DNA of 64,000 nucleotides from the NCBI GenBank assembly GCA_050084985.1, contig JBITNC010000001.1, positions 83,390,001 to 83,454,000 on the forward strand, written 5' to 3'. The notes below the pieces were generated by a model. The model worked only from the letters and a program-made list of their open reading frames with translations, searched no databases and was not told where the DNA came from. Origin of the DNA: Nageia nagi (Eukaryota > Pinophyta). Positions 11,194 through 21,985 of this stretch are shown piece after piece (position 1 is the first letter of the stretch; each line of letters opens with the position of its first letter). Position numbers and translations under genes: made by a program.

Positions 11194-12176
11194 GCACATT
11201 CAGGTGATCTTCAGACTTTTTTAGAGGCCCATGGTTTGCCAGAGTGGGATGATGCTATGGCAGTTGAGTATTCTTCTTTGATGAAGAATGATACTTGGGA
11301 GCTTGTTCCTTTACCTCATGGGAGGAAGTTGGTTCGATGTAAATGGGTGTATCGAACCAAGTATGTAGCTGATGGTTCCATTGACAAGTATAAGGCTCAT
11401 CTTGTTGCTAAGGGGTTCTCACAGGTTGAAGGGATTGATTATTCTGAGACCTTTACTCCTATAGCCAAGATGGATTCTGTTCACCTTGTACTTACTCTTG
11501 CTACTGCTCAAGGATGGTCAATGTTTCAGATGGATGTGAAGAGTGCTTTTTTACATGGTGATTTGCATGAGGAGATCTATATGGAGCAGCCTGCTGGTTT
11601 TGTCCAAGATTCTGCACTTGTTTGTAGGCTTAAGAAATCACTCTATGGCCTCAAACAAGCTCCTAGGGCATGGTATGAGAAGATGGACACTTTTCTTCTC
11701 TCCATTGATTTTGTTCGATGTTCCTCTGATCCTACAGTCTATATTTGGTGACATGGAGTAGATATCACTATTTTGGTGTTGTATGTAGATGACCTTCTTC
11801 TCACTGGCACTTCATGTTCTTGCATTCAGGTAGTTCAACAAGCTCTTTCTAAGCACTTTGAGATGGTAGATCTTTGCTTGGCCCACTACTTTCTTAGTTT
11901 TCAGGTGATAGATGGATACAAGAATTTCTATTTCTCAGCAGAAATATGCCTTGGATCTTCTTCATTGGTTTAGGATGGCTGATTGTAATCCTTCTCCAAC
12001 ACCTTTTCAGAGTGGAGTGACTTTGACTTCCTCTTGCACTTCACCATTGTGTGATGCTACTTTGTATCGCCAGTTGGTTGGGAGTCTTCTCTATCTCACT
12101 CATACTCGACCAGACATTTCATATGTTGTTGGGCTTGTTTCACATTTTGCACAGACCCCTCATGAGTCTCATTGGT
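11194..12176 (+). pseudogene. copia reverse transcriptase
   Basis: The segment 11236-11751 carries DTWELVPLPHGRK, KWVYRTKY, VAKGFSQVEGIDYSETFTP and FQMDVKSAFLHGDLHEEIYM. The catalytic motif LYVDDLLLTG follows at about 11780. Damage: a TGA at 11749 after TVYIW, a frameshift near 11905, after which ISISQQKYALDLL continues in another frame, and a TAG at 12176 where WxTAKRILRYV is expected. The enzyme copied element RNA into cDNA. Except for these lesions the sequence is well kept, in line with a fairly recent insertion. Confidence 0.95.
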
Positions 12177-12720
12177 AGACGGCCAAGAGGATTCTTCGAT
12201 ATGTGAGGGGCACTACTCACTATGGTCTGCATTACATGAGAGGTGATCTAGTGTTGAATGGATATACCGATTCTGATTGGGCTGGCTCTTCTGATGATCA
12301 TCGTTCTACTTTTGGCTATGTTTTTTATCTTGGTTCTTCTCCTATTGCTTGGTCGTGCAAGAAGCAACAGGCTATTGCACTTTCATCAACTGGGGTAGAA
12401 TATTAGGCAACTATTTATGCAAGTTAGGAGGCACTTTGGCTTCGAAAATTATTGGAGGAGTTTGGATTTTCTCAGTCTAGGGCCACAATTCTTTAGTGTG
12501 ATAATCAGAGCATGTTTCATATTTTGCATAATCCTATTGAGCATCAGTGCACCAAACATATTGAGGTTCACATGCACTTCATCTGTCAGCATATTTAGGA
12601 TCGCATTCTCAGCTTGGAGTACATTACTACAGTAGACCAAGTTGCGAACATCTTCACTAAATCCTTTGCAGCACCTTATTTTCTTTAGTTACGTGGCTTG
12701 CTTGGGGTGAAGGAAGTTGT
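12177..12720 (+). pseudogene. copia RNase H and pol C-terminus
   Basis: 12203-12406 reads NGYTDSDWAGSSDDHRSTFG and IAWSCKKQQAIALSSTGVEY, with catalytic Asp residues present. A TAG follows GVEY, where the family usually continues into the next conserved block. After further stops, HILHNPIEHQCTKHIEVHMH and DQVANIFTKS mark the normal end of copia pol. RNase H removes the RNA strand after copying. Confidence 0.9.
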
Positions 12721-12912
12721 CCTTGGGGGGTGTTGATGAGGACATCTTCCTCTCCATCCTCCTTCATCTATTGTGAGATGGTTTTTCCCCATGTGGTTTT
12801 TTCATCATCTTGTAGTAGACTCTTTTGCACATATTGTACATGAGTACCTGATTAGGCCTTGTTGTTAGGACTCATTTTTTGTGGGTATGCCACTTTCTTT
12901 CCTTGTTCACTT

Positions 12913-12921
12913 AAGGGGGGG
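12913..12921 (+). other. Polypurine tract of copia element
   Basis: AAGGGGGGG directly precedes the 3' LTR start TGTTAG. This is the expected plus-strand priming site. Confidence 0.9.
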
Positions 12922-12956
12922 TGTTAGAATATTAAGTTCACTAGGGTAAATTAGTT
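12922..12956 (+). repeat. 3' LTR of copia element, truncated to 35 bp
   Basis: Identical to 7386-7420 over 35 bases. It then changes abruptly into the inside of the B-type LTR at about 12957. About 250 bp of this LTR is missing. No remaining part of the B LTR is found upstream of 7386, so the junction is a deletion or recombination breakpoint, not a simple insertion. Confidence 0.9.
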
Positions 12957-13313
12957 GCCTATTGGGTATGCTCTACCTTCAAGAGAGGAGTACTAATGAC
13001 TAAAGATACATTTAATGATAATGTTACAATCATCAAGACTAGAATATCCAATGCCTCATTCATTGAGATTAATATTGGATTTAGATTTATAGTTGCCTTG
13101 GTATGATAATTACATCATTAATTGGTATTTGGTAAATAAATTAATTAATTAAAGGGCCATTTATTTCATAATTAGATCATTATTGAGTCTCTAAGTGGAA
13201 TTTACATCATTTTGGTTAAATTAGATAAATATTGATAAAAATACTCCCAAATTAATGTTCCCATTTATCATAAGTAAAATGGGAAAAATATCTAAAAAAA
13301 TGGGGACATTACA
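12957..13313 (-). repeat. B1 3' LTR, truncated
   Basis: On the minus strand it starts TGTAATGTCCCCATTTTT, as do the B LTRs at 38883 (minus), 39367 (plus) and 51496 (plus). Only about 357 of some 1640 bp remain; it ends against the copia 3' LTR fragment. Confidence 0.9.
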
Positions 13314-14976
13314 AATTTGCTCTCCCCAAATTGCTTTCACTCAAGTAATTCAAAAATTCCATTGCTATAGCAACATCTTCTTGTTTGGTCCAAGAATCTT
13401 CAAGTGGTACCTTCTTATTTTCAATAGCTTCCATCCTATTGAACTCGATACTTGCCTCCCTTGGTTTCTTGATGCCATGTAATACTAACTCTTTTCCATG
13501 TATTTTAAACTTCATCTCCAATATTTTGTAGTTGGAAACTACTTCTCTTAGTGTGTACAACCATTTTAGTCCAAGAACTATGTATGGTAATCCTCCAATA
13601 GGAAGAATATAGAAATCACTAATGATTGCATAATCTCCCAATTTAACTTTGATATGTCCACTAGTTTGTGGCTAATAGTTATGCTTCCATTCCCAATTGA
13701 TACATCAAATCTAGAGAATTCTTTTACTTTGATTCCTTTCTTTTTTATGAATTCTTAATCTATGAAATTATGAGTAGCTCCTCTATAAATAAGTGCCATA
13801 ACTTTGCTATTATCCATAAGTCCTTCTACCTTATTGGTTACAAATTATGAAGGTCCCTTTAGTGTGCCTAATGCCTCTCCAATGTCTCAAACTTACACTT
13901 CATTTTAGTAAGTATTCATTTCCTCATTTGAGTCTTCCTCTACCTCACATAACTCCATGTACATATGTTATGATTTTACATTATACTTATATCCTCTCTT
14001 TTAGGGATTTTGATAAGTAAAGTAGAGCTTTTGATTTTTTAATATCTCATGAGTAGCATAGTCCAATCCATTTTCTAGTCTTTGAATAGGAGGTGGAGGT
14101 TTGATTCTTGTTAATTCCTTGTTGTCACTAGTTATTTGTATTACTATTGTAGGAGTCTTAGTAACAAATCCCTTTAAATAATTGAATACTTCCAATAACT
14201 TTTCTTTGTGGATGATCATAGATAAAGTGGATGGTTCCATAGCTTTAATTGATGATTTGATTAGTTCTTATAACCCATCCATGAAGAGAAAAACTAGCCT
14301 TCCAAATTCCATATTATGAATAGATATAATAATTATTTGAAATTCCTCAATGTATGAATCCATAGTGGTTGTATTTTAAATTATTACCAACTCCTTAAAG
14401 AACTCCTTTGTGTGCTTATGTTCAAACTTGTCAAGTATTCTTTGGTTGAAGTCTTCAAAGGTTCTAACCTTCCCATATCCAAGTGTAGTAACACCATTGT
14501 ACCACCATTCATAAGCTATTACATACAAAAACATAATTGTTGTTTTGATTCCTTATTATTTACCCATGGGATTGAGGAGAGAAGTAAATCTATAATTTCT
14601 ACAACCAAGCCCTTGTGGAAATTTTATCACTCCCATCAAAAGTAGGCAAGGGCACTTTGGTATTTTTTTCACCTAATTGATTTGGGTACTTTTAAATTTT
14701 ACATATTTGGGTCTCCCAATATGTGTAAAAATGGATAATCATTCTAAATATTTTTGGCTTATCCATATACTCTTGAAGCACCTCATACATACTTAATTCT
14801 TCCTATTCATTTCCATGAAGCTAGTTTGGGGTTGAAAGTGACTCCATGATTTGAAGTGTTGGAGTATGTATTGATGATGCTTCATTATTAATAGAGATCC
14901 CTTGGTTTGATGCCTTCATCTATGTCATCATCTTAATTAACAGAGTGACTAGAGTAACCAATTTTTTATCAGCCAT
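13309..14976 (-). pseudogene. B1 gag-protease polyprotein (no RT follows)
   Basis: The start is ATG at 14976 (MADKKLVTLVTLLIKMM). The gag core at about 14660-14360 has KVPLPTFDGSDKIS, YEWWYNG and FEDFNQRILDKFE, of retrotransposon gag type. The protease at about 13800 reads LIYRGATHNFID, where the catalytic Asp and Ser of the usual LIDSGATHNFI are now Tyr and Arg. It ends with DFYILPIGGLPYIVLGLKWL and ELVLHGIKK. The frame closes with EFLNYLSESNLGRANL and a TAA at 13311-13309 that lies inside the first bases of the 3' LTR. Stops and frameshifts break the gag part. In ordinary gypsy elements RT would follow; here the LTR does. Confidence 0.85.
13314..13326 (-). other. B1 polypurine tract, inside the coding frame
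   Basis: The minus strand reads TTGGGGAGAGCAAAT just before the LTR start. The same place in B2 reads TTGGGGTGGGTGAAC. In both it encodes the last residues (NLG-x-x-NL), so the priming tract and protein C-terminus overlap. Confidence 0.7.
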
Positions 14977-16709
14977 TATAAAATTTTATTTCTTATTCAT
15001 GTTATGATATTGCTTGTAGATATTAGGGGGCATGATTTGTAAAAGCTTATCCCAAAGCTCATTTTTTTCCCAATATGAAAGATATTATGGAAGAGATTCA
15101 ACTTTCCTTATTAATCCTAAAAATTGAAATAAATAGTTTTACTCTATTCTCCTGATTTTTCCTATTTGAAAATAAAAAATAGAAAATGCTCGAATATGCA
15201 ATTTACTCAAACTTGGAATTTTTGGTCTACCATTATGGAATGAGATAGAAAACTTTTTGAACCTATGGGTTATGGTTCCAAAGAACAAAATTTGAATTTG
15301 AATATGCCTCCTTGATGCTCAACATCTACACACTCAAGCTAAATGATGCTAAGTAGGTTTCAAATTTTAAAAATTGACCAAGATACCTCAAGGGATGAAG
15401 TTTTTACAAGCTCACAATAGAAAGAGCTTCCTATAATACCAACCTCTCACTTTTAACCTTTAATTTTGATCAAAATAATAAAATAATATTGCTATGTACT
15501 TCTCAAGCCTCCATGGCATAGACACCACTACAATTTTTTGTCAATAATAGTAAATTGACTACCTTTTTTTTCAACATCATCCTTATAGTGTTTAGCTTTG
15601 AATTCACCAGAAAATAATGGCCAGTATATCTAGAAAAATCCTATAAATTATTAATACTTATGTTTCATGATAAAAATAGATTGATACTTAGAAGTAGTAA
15701 CACTCAAAATATAGCAAAAATACCCAATTAGCATTGCAAGCCAACATCCCACCTTAGGTGCCTCTAAAATATAGTGAAAATATAAAAAACCCTCCTAGAA
15801 ACTAAATGTTTTTCCTTTAGGACTCTCAATATGTTAAGATATCCTTTGAACCAATTCGAAATGGCCTTGAAAAGTATAATATACCTCAAAATACCTCCAA
15901 TTTATGAACATCCACCCAATAATTTCTCTAAAACATACTATAAGGCTCAAAATCCTTCTAGTTGACCAACACCCTCCTTTAGGTGGCCTAAAAAATGTAA
16001 AATTGACCTCTAAAAAGTGATCATTTCATCATATAACCTCTAAAAAGTGATCATTTCATCATCTACCTTCAAGAGGGCTCAAAATACAAGGCTAATCTTG
16101 ATAATACCATCAATAATACAACATCTAGCTTCTAGTGACCCATAAATGCAACATCCAACCTCCAATGGTCTTAGAATGCAACTTTAGGCATGAAAACTCA
16201 CTCAAAATATCAACATTTTCCTCCTAGTGGTGCCAAAATGTAGCTTTGGGTACAAAAATACCCCTAGAATACCAACATCTAGCCTTAAATGGGCTTAAAA
16301 TTTCCAAACACACCTTATTCCTTCCTCAAACTCATAAGTAAATTGAGAATGAACTTCAAATTGAAATGAAAAATGTAATTATTTTTTAAAATTTACCTTT
16401 TCAAGTTGTATGTACCTCCTTAAAGATTCAAAATTTGGAACTAGGGGCAAGAGATGCCCAATAATGCTTTTAGAATGAGATAGGCCTTTATGATCTTCCA
16501 AAACTTTTTCAAAATGCCCATTATGATACTAGGTCAACTCCACAACATGAACTCTCTACAAATAGCAATGTGATCTGATAGAATATCATAATGAATCATC
16601 TTCATCTCTTCCAACTACTTTAGTAATCTCCTTTAGCAGCAACACCTTAGTTCTTACCCAATAGTAAGGGTAAGGTATCCAATCTAATCTTTAGCAATTC
16701 TTTACTTAT
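14977..16709 (-). other. B1 leader with degenerate repeats
   Basis: This is the non-coding leader between PBS and gag; the PBS end lies beyond the nested element at 37219-37237. About 15000-15950 matches B2 at 48555-49800. From about 15730 to 16320 a degenerate motif of the form CAACATC-TAGCCT-TAGTGG-CTAAAAT recurs about every 60-90 bp. A perfect 30-bp tandem pair lies at 16006-16065. No ORF is supportable. Confidence 0.7.
16006..16065. repeat. 30-bp tandem duplication
   Basis: Two 30-bp units (16006-16035 and 16036-16065), identical except possibly at the last base, each begin ACCTCTAAAAAGTGATCATT. They sit inside the B1 leader. The second B copy lacks this part of the leader, so its age cannot be compared. 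Confidence 0.95.
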
Positions 16710-16714
16710 GATAC

Positions 16715-17619
16715 TATTTACAAATAAAATTAAGCATGCAAATAAATAAGCAGGTAAATATCTACAAACCCAATGTATTTGTATTCGAGCTACGGATAGC
16801 AATTTATACAAAATAATGAAAGAGACAATCAACTGTAGAAATAGAACAAGTATTTTAACAAATGATAAACTCAAAATTATTTGCAAAACTCTAACTATAC
16901 AATATATCATATATATGTATGACACCACCTATCAAGATAGAAGTTATGTACCCACCTCACGGAGCATGCTTGAAATGAAATCGTTCACAAAGTCCTAGGA
17001 TCCAACATTGTCAACACCTAAAATCACAGAGCTAAAAAGTCATAGAAGAAGACCATGGGCAATGTTCATCATACTGGATAGGAATGCCAACAGTCTATAT
17101 TCATCCATAGAGGAGCATTGATGGCCTTTGATAGGCTATGATCCATCTCCAACGAGTCTACACCTCCACTGAAATCTCAAGATAATTGTAGGATGATTAT
17201 CAGATAGGTCTCTCAGTTCTTTAGAATGCTTGCAAGAAGGGGATACATAAAATCTAGCTGGATAGGTAGTATTAAGAGACACCTTAGAATATGATTGCCA
17301 TTATCAAGACCATATGCGGGATCATGTGTATCCTTGATGATGGACTTAGTATTAGATCCCTTATTTATATAGATAATAGATAATACAACCCATGGGTTGG
17401 CATGCATCTACATAAATAAGGCTAATTTACAACATTCAAGATAACCACACCAATAAATAAGGTAATTCATGTAATATTCAAGATAATCATTATAAAATTC
17501 ACATTCAAGACAAACATTGATATTATCACATTAAGACATTCAAGACATATATTTAGACCAAGCATGTTTTCATTAGTTTTATTAATTTAAAAACATAAAT
17601 TCATTTTTATGTGTTAATA
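16715..17619 (-). repeat. 3' LTR of Tat-type element (905 bp)
   Basis: Aligned with 36311-37213 along its whole length. The terminal TG/CA is decayed here (TATTTACA at one end, TTAATA at the other), while the partner keeps TGTTTACA and TTAACA. Small ORFs in both copies (such as 16816-16998 and 36412-36594) match each other only because the LTRs do. Confidence 0.95.
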
Positions 17620-17633
17620 GATGCCCCACTTTG
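17620..17633 (-). other. Polypurine tract of Tat-type element
   Basis: The minus strand reads AAAGTGGGGCATC immediately before the 3' LTR. It resembles the tract of the inner element (AAAACGGGGCAAAA at 23080-23093), supporting a common lineage. Confidence 0.8.
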
Positions 17634-18511
17634 AATGTGAAATCGATAGAAAACATGAGGTGATCAAAGATTTTGCATTCAAAGTAAAAACCAAATATCA
17701 TAACAATGAAAGATTCTACAAGCATTGATAAACGTTAATCATAAAATAAAATTGTGACAAGCATTGCTAATACTAGAGATGGGTTGAGAAAACTTCCTTT
17801 GATATTACCTTGGGCATGCTTGCCCCTTGCATCTTTCTTTTGATATACAAATGCCATAGAAGGTGATAGCCTAATATATCTAATAGTCTGATAACCTTGC
17901 TGTAACATTGATGACTCATGACAATAAACTTGATAACACACATACATAAGACGATGACCTGACAGATGACCTAACCACACATGATGATCTGACAATAACT
18001 TGACAGGACCACATCATAAGATAATACATGATAACCATGATAACACACATGACCACACATAGGGGAGAGCTAAGTTCCACACAACTACAATGGAAGCTGA
18101 GACTTTGCACCAAGAGGTATGCTACAGCTGCATGAGAACTAAACTCTATAAGATATATGGGAGTTGAAACTCCATGCCAAGAGGCATGATAGACTGATAA
18201 ATGGGAGCTAGAACTCCACCAAGAGGCATATGATAAACTATTGATAATCTGATGAATCTGGCCAAATTGATAAATTTGACCAAAATTGGGAGCTGGAACT
18301 TTGCCAAGAGGCATAATGGATCTTCAAACTAGCTGCTTTTGACTTAAAGATATGACTATGAGCGGCCCACTTCTCATGGATATGGAGCATGGGTGCTCCT
18401 CTTATGCCCTCAAACTAACTCTTAGATTTGGCTCCATGATGTCTACTTGCATGATCATTCCTTTAGTATACTTCACTATGACCCAGACGCACGCATCGAC
18501 CCACAGGCCTC
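17634..18511 (-). repeat. 3' non-coding region with imperfect repeats
   Basis: This lies between integrase and the polypurine tract. At about 18060-18330 a block built around GGGAGCTGAACTCC and CCAAGAGGCAT occurs four times with uneven spacing. At 17930-18050 short phrases around CACACATGA and TGACC are repeated. Long minus-strand ORFs (17916-18314, 17735-17995) cross these repeats and have no recognisable domain, so I do not call them genes. Repeats in this position are common in Tat-type elements. Confidence 0.65.
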
Positions 18512-19660
18512 CTAGATGTAATACTTCTTCAAATGCCTAGCTTTGATGGGATTCTTGAGAATCTCCCCATCCAATGTAGACAACTTGCAAGCACCTCTAC
18601 CAAATACTTCTGTAATAAGGTATGGTACAACCCAATTTGGCTCAAACTTTCTCTTAAGCTCATCTCTAGCTATAGTATTAGAAATATTCTCCTGTAAGAC
18701 CATATCTCCAACCTCAAAATCCATAGGGACCACTCTCTTGCCATATGATCTTTTAATCCTCTATTGATATGCTCTAAGGTGTTCTAATGCAGTGATTCTC
18801 TTTTCATCTAGTGCTTCAAGTTGATTCAATCTTGCCTCCAAATATTGTGGTTCCTTCATCACATCCTTGAGTGCAATCCTCAAAGATGGGATCTCAATCT
18901 TAAGAGGGATAACTGTCTCATCTCCAAACACAAGAGAGTATGGGGTAGCACTTGTTGCTATCCTTTCACTTGTCCTATATGCCCATAAGGTGTAAGGTAA
19001 TTGCTCATGCCAATCTCTCCCATTCTTCTTGATATTCTTGGCCAATATCCTTTTGATCATCTTATTTGTAGCTTCAACCTACCCATTACCTTAAGGGTAG
19101 TAAACTGAAGAAAATCTCTGCTCAATCCTCATTTTCTAGAAAAACTCTTTGATATCCTTACCTGTGAAGTTAGCCCCATTGTCCATAACCAACCTTTGTG
19201 GTATGCCAAACCTACAAATGATATATTCCTTGATGAAATTGATCGCATGCTTCTATATAGCTATCTTTAAAGGGATAGCCTCAACCCATTTCGTATAATA
19301 TTCTATAGCAACTAAGATAAACTTGTGCCCCTCACTAGATGGTGGGTTAATAACACTTATGAAATCCATAGCCCATATAGAGAAAGGCCATGGTGATGTA
19401 ACATAGTTCAATTCTTGAGTTGGTGTAAGCTCAAGATGTGCATGCCTTTGACATTGCTCACATTTCTTGACATGCTCAAAACAATCATGCTCCATGGTAG
19501 GCCACCAATAACCCATCCTAATTAGCTTGCCAAAAATTGATCTCCCATTAAAATGCTCCCCACATGCCCCCCCATGGGCATGCTCTAATACTGTCACAAT
19601 TTCCTCGATAAGAAGGCACCTTAAAAGAATACCATTAAATGACCTTTTGTAAAGCACATC
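18512..19660 (-). pseudogene. Ty3/gypsy integrase of Tat-type element
   Basis: The zinc finger is complete: HGGACGEHFNGRS, then CFEHVKKCEQCQRHAH. The core has D in WAMDFISVINPPSSEGHKF, D in LVMDNGANFTGKDIKEFF and E in VEATNKMIKRILAKN. The last two segments are separated by stops at about 19145 and 19085-19100. C-terminal parts include YTLWAYRTSERIATSATPYS and, at 18733-18512, VGDMVLQ and KFEPNWVVPYLI, the chromodomain-less gypsy C-terminus. A stop also follows EHLRAYQ. All three catalytic acidic residues remain, but the frame is broken at least five times. Confidence 0.95.
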
Positions 19661-20475
19661 ACTAATGATAATGTACCTAGTTGCAAGCCTCTTTATTATG
19701 ATTTCCTCTCACTTATCTAGAGTAGTATCAATAAAATCATCCTTCAAATATCTATAGATATGTTGGTACCATAGACTCTCCTCATACCCAACTCTTTGGA
19801 CCACACATATTGTGCTTTGCTTGGTAGTAGATGAATTTTATAGGTTTTTGATGGTGAAGCTAGTTTCTTTGTCCCCAACTTCCAATGGTATAAGCGATGC
19901 TACACTTGCCATTACATCTGCTAGTCTATTGCTACTCCTTGGGACACTTTCCAATTGATATCCTTTGAAATGTGTGAGTAACTTGATAACATAATCCCTA
20001 TAAGGGATAAGCTTTTCATTTTTGGTCTTGTAAACCTCGTTGACCTACTTAACTATTAGCTGTGAATCTCCATAAATATGTATCTATGAAATACCAATTT
20101 CTATAGTTGCCTTCAGGCCAATATAAGAGCTTCATATTCTACCACATTATTAGTGCATTCAAATGACAATTTATATGACATAGGAATGATGTCATTCTAC
20201 AGGGATATTAATGTAATTCCTACTCCTGATCCATGCATACACCTGGACCCATCAAAGTATAACTTCCAAGGTTTAGATTCTCTTGGAAATGGAACACCAG
20301 CAGTCCTATCACTGTCATAAATAGGTCATGGGTGGTCCTTCTCTACAACTTCTACCATATCTATTAATGTGCATTCATCCTTGAATTCCTCTCTAAGCTC
20401 TGTACTATCCCCTGTGGGGAATTCTGCAACAAAATCTATGATTGCCTATCCCTTAATTGATTTTTGCTTGACAAA
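19661..20475 (-). pseudogene. Second (archaeal-type) RNase H of Tat-type element
   Basis: The minus strand reads WKLYFDGSRCMHGSGVGITL at about 20270-20210, then NNVVEYEALILA. After a frameshift near 20110 it continues IHIYGDSQLIVK and RSSNRLADVMASVASLIP. These supply the Asp-Glu-Asp pattern of an RNase H fold distinct from the RT-linked RNase H just upstream. It is separated from integrase by a short linker. Extra RNase H domains of this kind are known in Tat/Ogre elements. Confidence 0.85.
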
Positions 20476-21960
20476 TCTAAGATCAAATTCTTGAAGTAAC
20501 ATGACCCATTTTGCTACTCTTCCGCTAAGGCAAGGCTTTGACATTAAGTACCTCAATGGATTTTCCTATGTAAGCACATGTGTAGTGCTATTGATTATGT
20601 AATGCTGTAACCTTTCAGTAGCAAATACCACACATTGACATAACTTCTCAATAGGAGTGTATCTAGTCTCATAATCCTTTAATGTCCTACTGATAAAATA
20701 GATAGCTCTCTCTTTACCATCTTCCTCCTTCTTATCAAGCATTGCTCCAAACACATGCTCTGTAGCTGAAACATAAAGCCAAAGGGGTTCTCCATGCCTA
20801 TATGGAGGTAACACTGGCAGGTGTAACAAATATTCTTTTATCTTATCAAATGACTCTTGACATTTATCATCCCATTTAAACTCAACATCTTTCTTAAGTA
20901 AATGAGACATAGGAGCTATCTTGTCCGTTAATTGACATATAAATCTTCTAATGGCCTATATTTTACCTTGTAAACTCCTTAATTTCTTGAGATTTGTTGG
21001 AGGTGCCATTTCTATGATGGCCTTGATCTTTTTGGGATCCACTTCCACACCTCTCCTTGAGATAATATGCCCCAAGAGTTTTCCTAATGACACACCAAAT
21101 ACACACTTTTGTGGCTTAACTCTTAACTTGTATTGTCTCATCCTTTCAAATGCTACTTTCAAATCTTGAACATGATCTTCTTTGTTCTTGGATTTTATCA
21201 AAATGTCATCAACATATACCTCAACTATCTTATGAATGAAATCATGGAACATAGCTATCATGGCTCTTTGATATGTAGCTCCCGCATTCTTGAGACCAAA
21301 TGGCATTACCTTGTAGCAAAAGTTGCCCCAAGGTGTTCTAAAAGTTGTTTTATGTTGATCACTCTCTTTGATTTTAATCTGATTATATCCTAAAAAGCCA
21401 TCCATAAATGATAACATCTCATATCCTGCTAAACTGTTAATGATCATATCTATGTTAGGCAATGGAAAATCATCTTTTAGACAAGCCTTGTTAAGATCCC
21501 TAAAATCAATACACACTCTAATTTCACCTGTAGGCTTCTTAATTGGAACTATATTAGCCATCCATTCTGAGTAGTCTATGGACCTTATGAATCCAACTTC
21601 TAGCAACTTCTCTATTTCCTTCTTCACGAGCAATGAAACCTGAAAATGGACCTCATCTTCTAATGGCAAAGGGAATGGTAACTCTCCCAATCCCTCAATC
21701 TTGTCATCTCTAGATTCCTTGAAACAAGCATGTATATCCGGACAATGTGTTTGAATTCTCTTTTTGTGCCTTATTGGATATTCTGTTCTAGTGCCTAATA
21801 CTTCTAAAAAGGCATCATCATTCTGTAATAGATCTATAGTGTGTATAACATCTTCCTCATCAATCTCGTAATCAATTACATAATAATTGCTTACCCACTC
21901 ATCAATCTGCACTATTTTTGAACTTCTGTCTTGACAAATGTGATCACCACCTTGATACAT
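20476..21960 (-). pseudogene. Ty3/gypsy reverse transcriptase and RNase H
   Basis: The frame 21960-20956 is open for 334 codons: EVGFIRSIDYSEWMANIVPI, KPTGEIRVCIDFRDLNKAC, FMDGFLGYNQI, FCYKVMPFGLKNAGATYQRA and the catalytic VEVYVDDILIKS. It continues in the same frame after one stop at 20956 with the thumb and RNase H (LPPYRHGEPLWLYVSATEH, KDYETRYTPIEKLCQCVVFA). A stop follows at 20566. The catalytic Asp pair is intact, so the damage is limited to single stops. The N-terminal end of pol is separated from protease by the nested element. Confidence 0.97.
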
Positions 21961-21985
21961 AATTATACTTGACTAGTTTTTCTCT

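Larger units (their letters stand above)
7386..12956 (+). mobile_element. Ty1/copia retrotransposon, complete domain order, truncated 3' LTR
   Basis: It has a 5' LTR, PBS, leader, gag, protease, integrase, RT, RNase H, polypurine tract and the first 35 bp of the 3' LTR in order on the plus strand. It is the best-preserved element in the window: gag-pol can be read almost throughout, broken by about seven stops and two frameshifts. The 3' LTR stops abruptly at 12956 against the B1 LTR, so no target duplication can be tested and the element cannot be dated from its LTRs. Confidence 0.95.

Noticed and set aside
17916-18314. 132-codon minus-strand ORF after integrase
   Set aside because: It crosses imperfect repeats of the 3' non-coding region, and its Ser/Val/Tyr-rich composition reflects those repeats.
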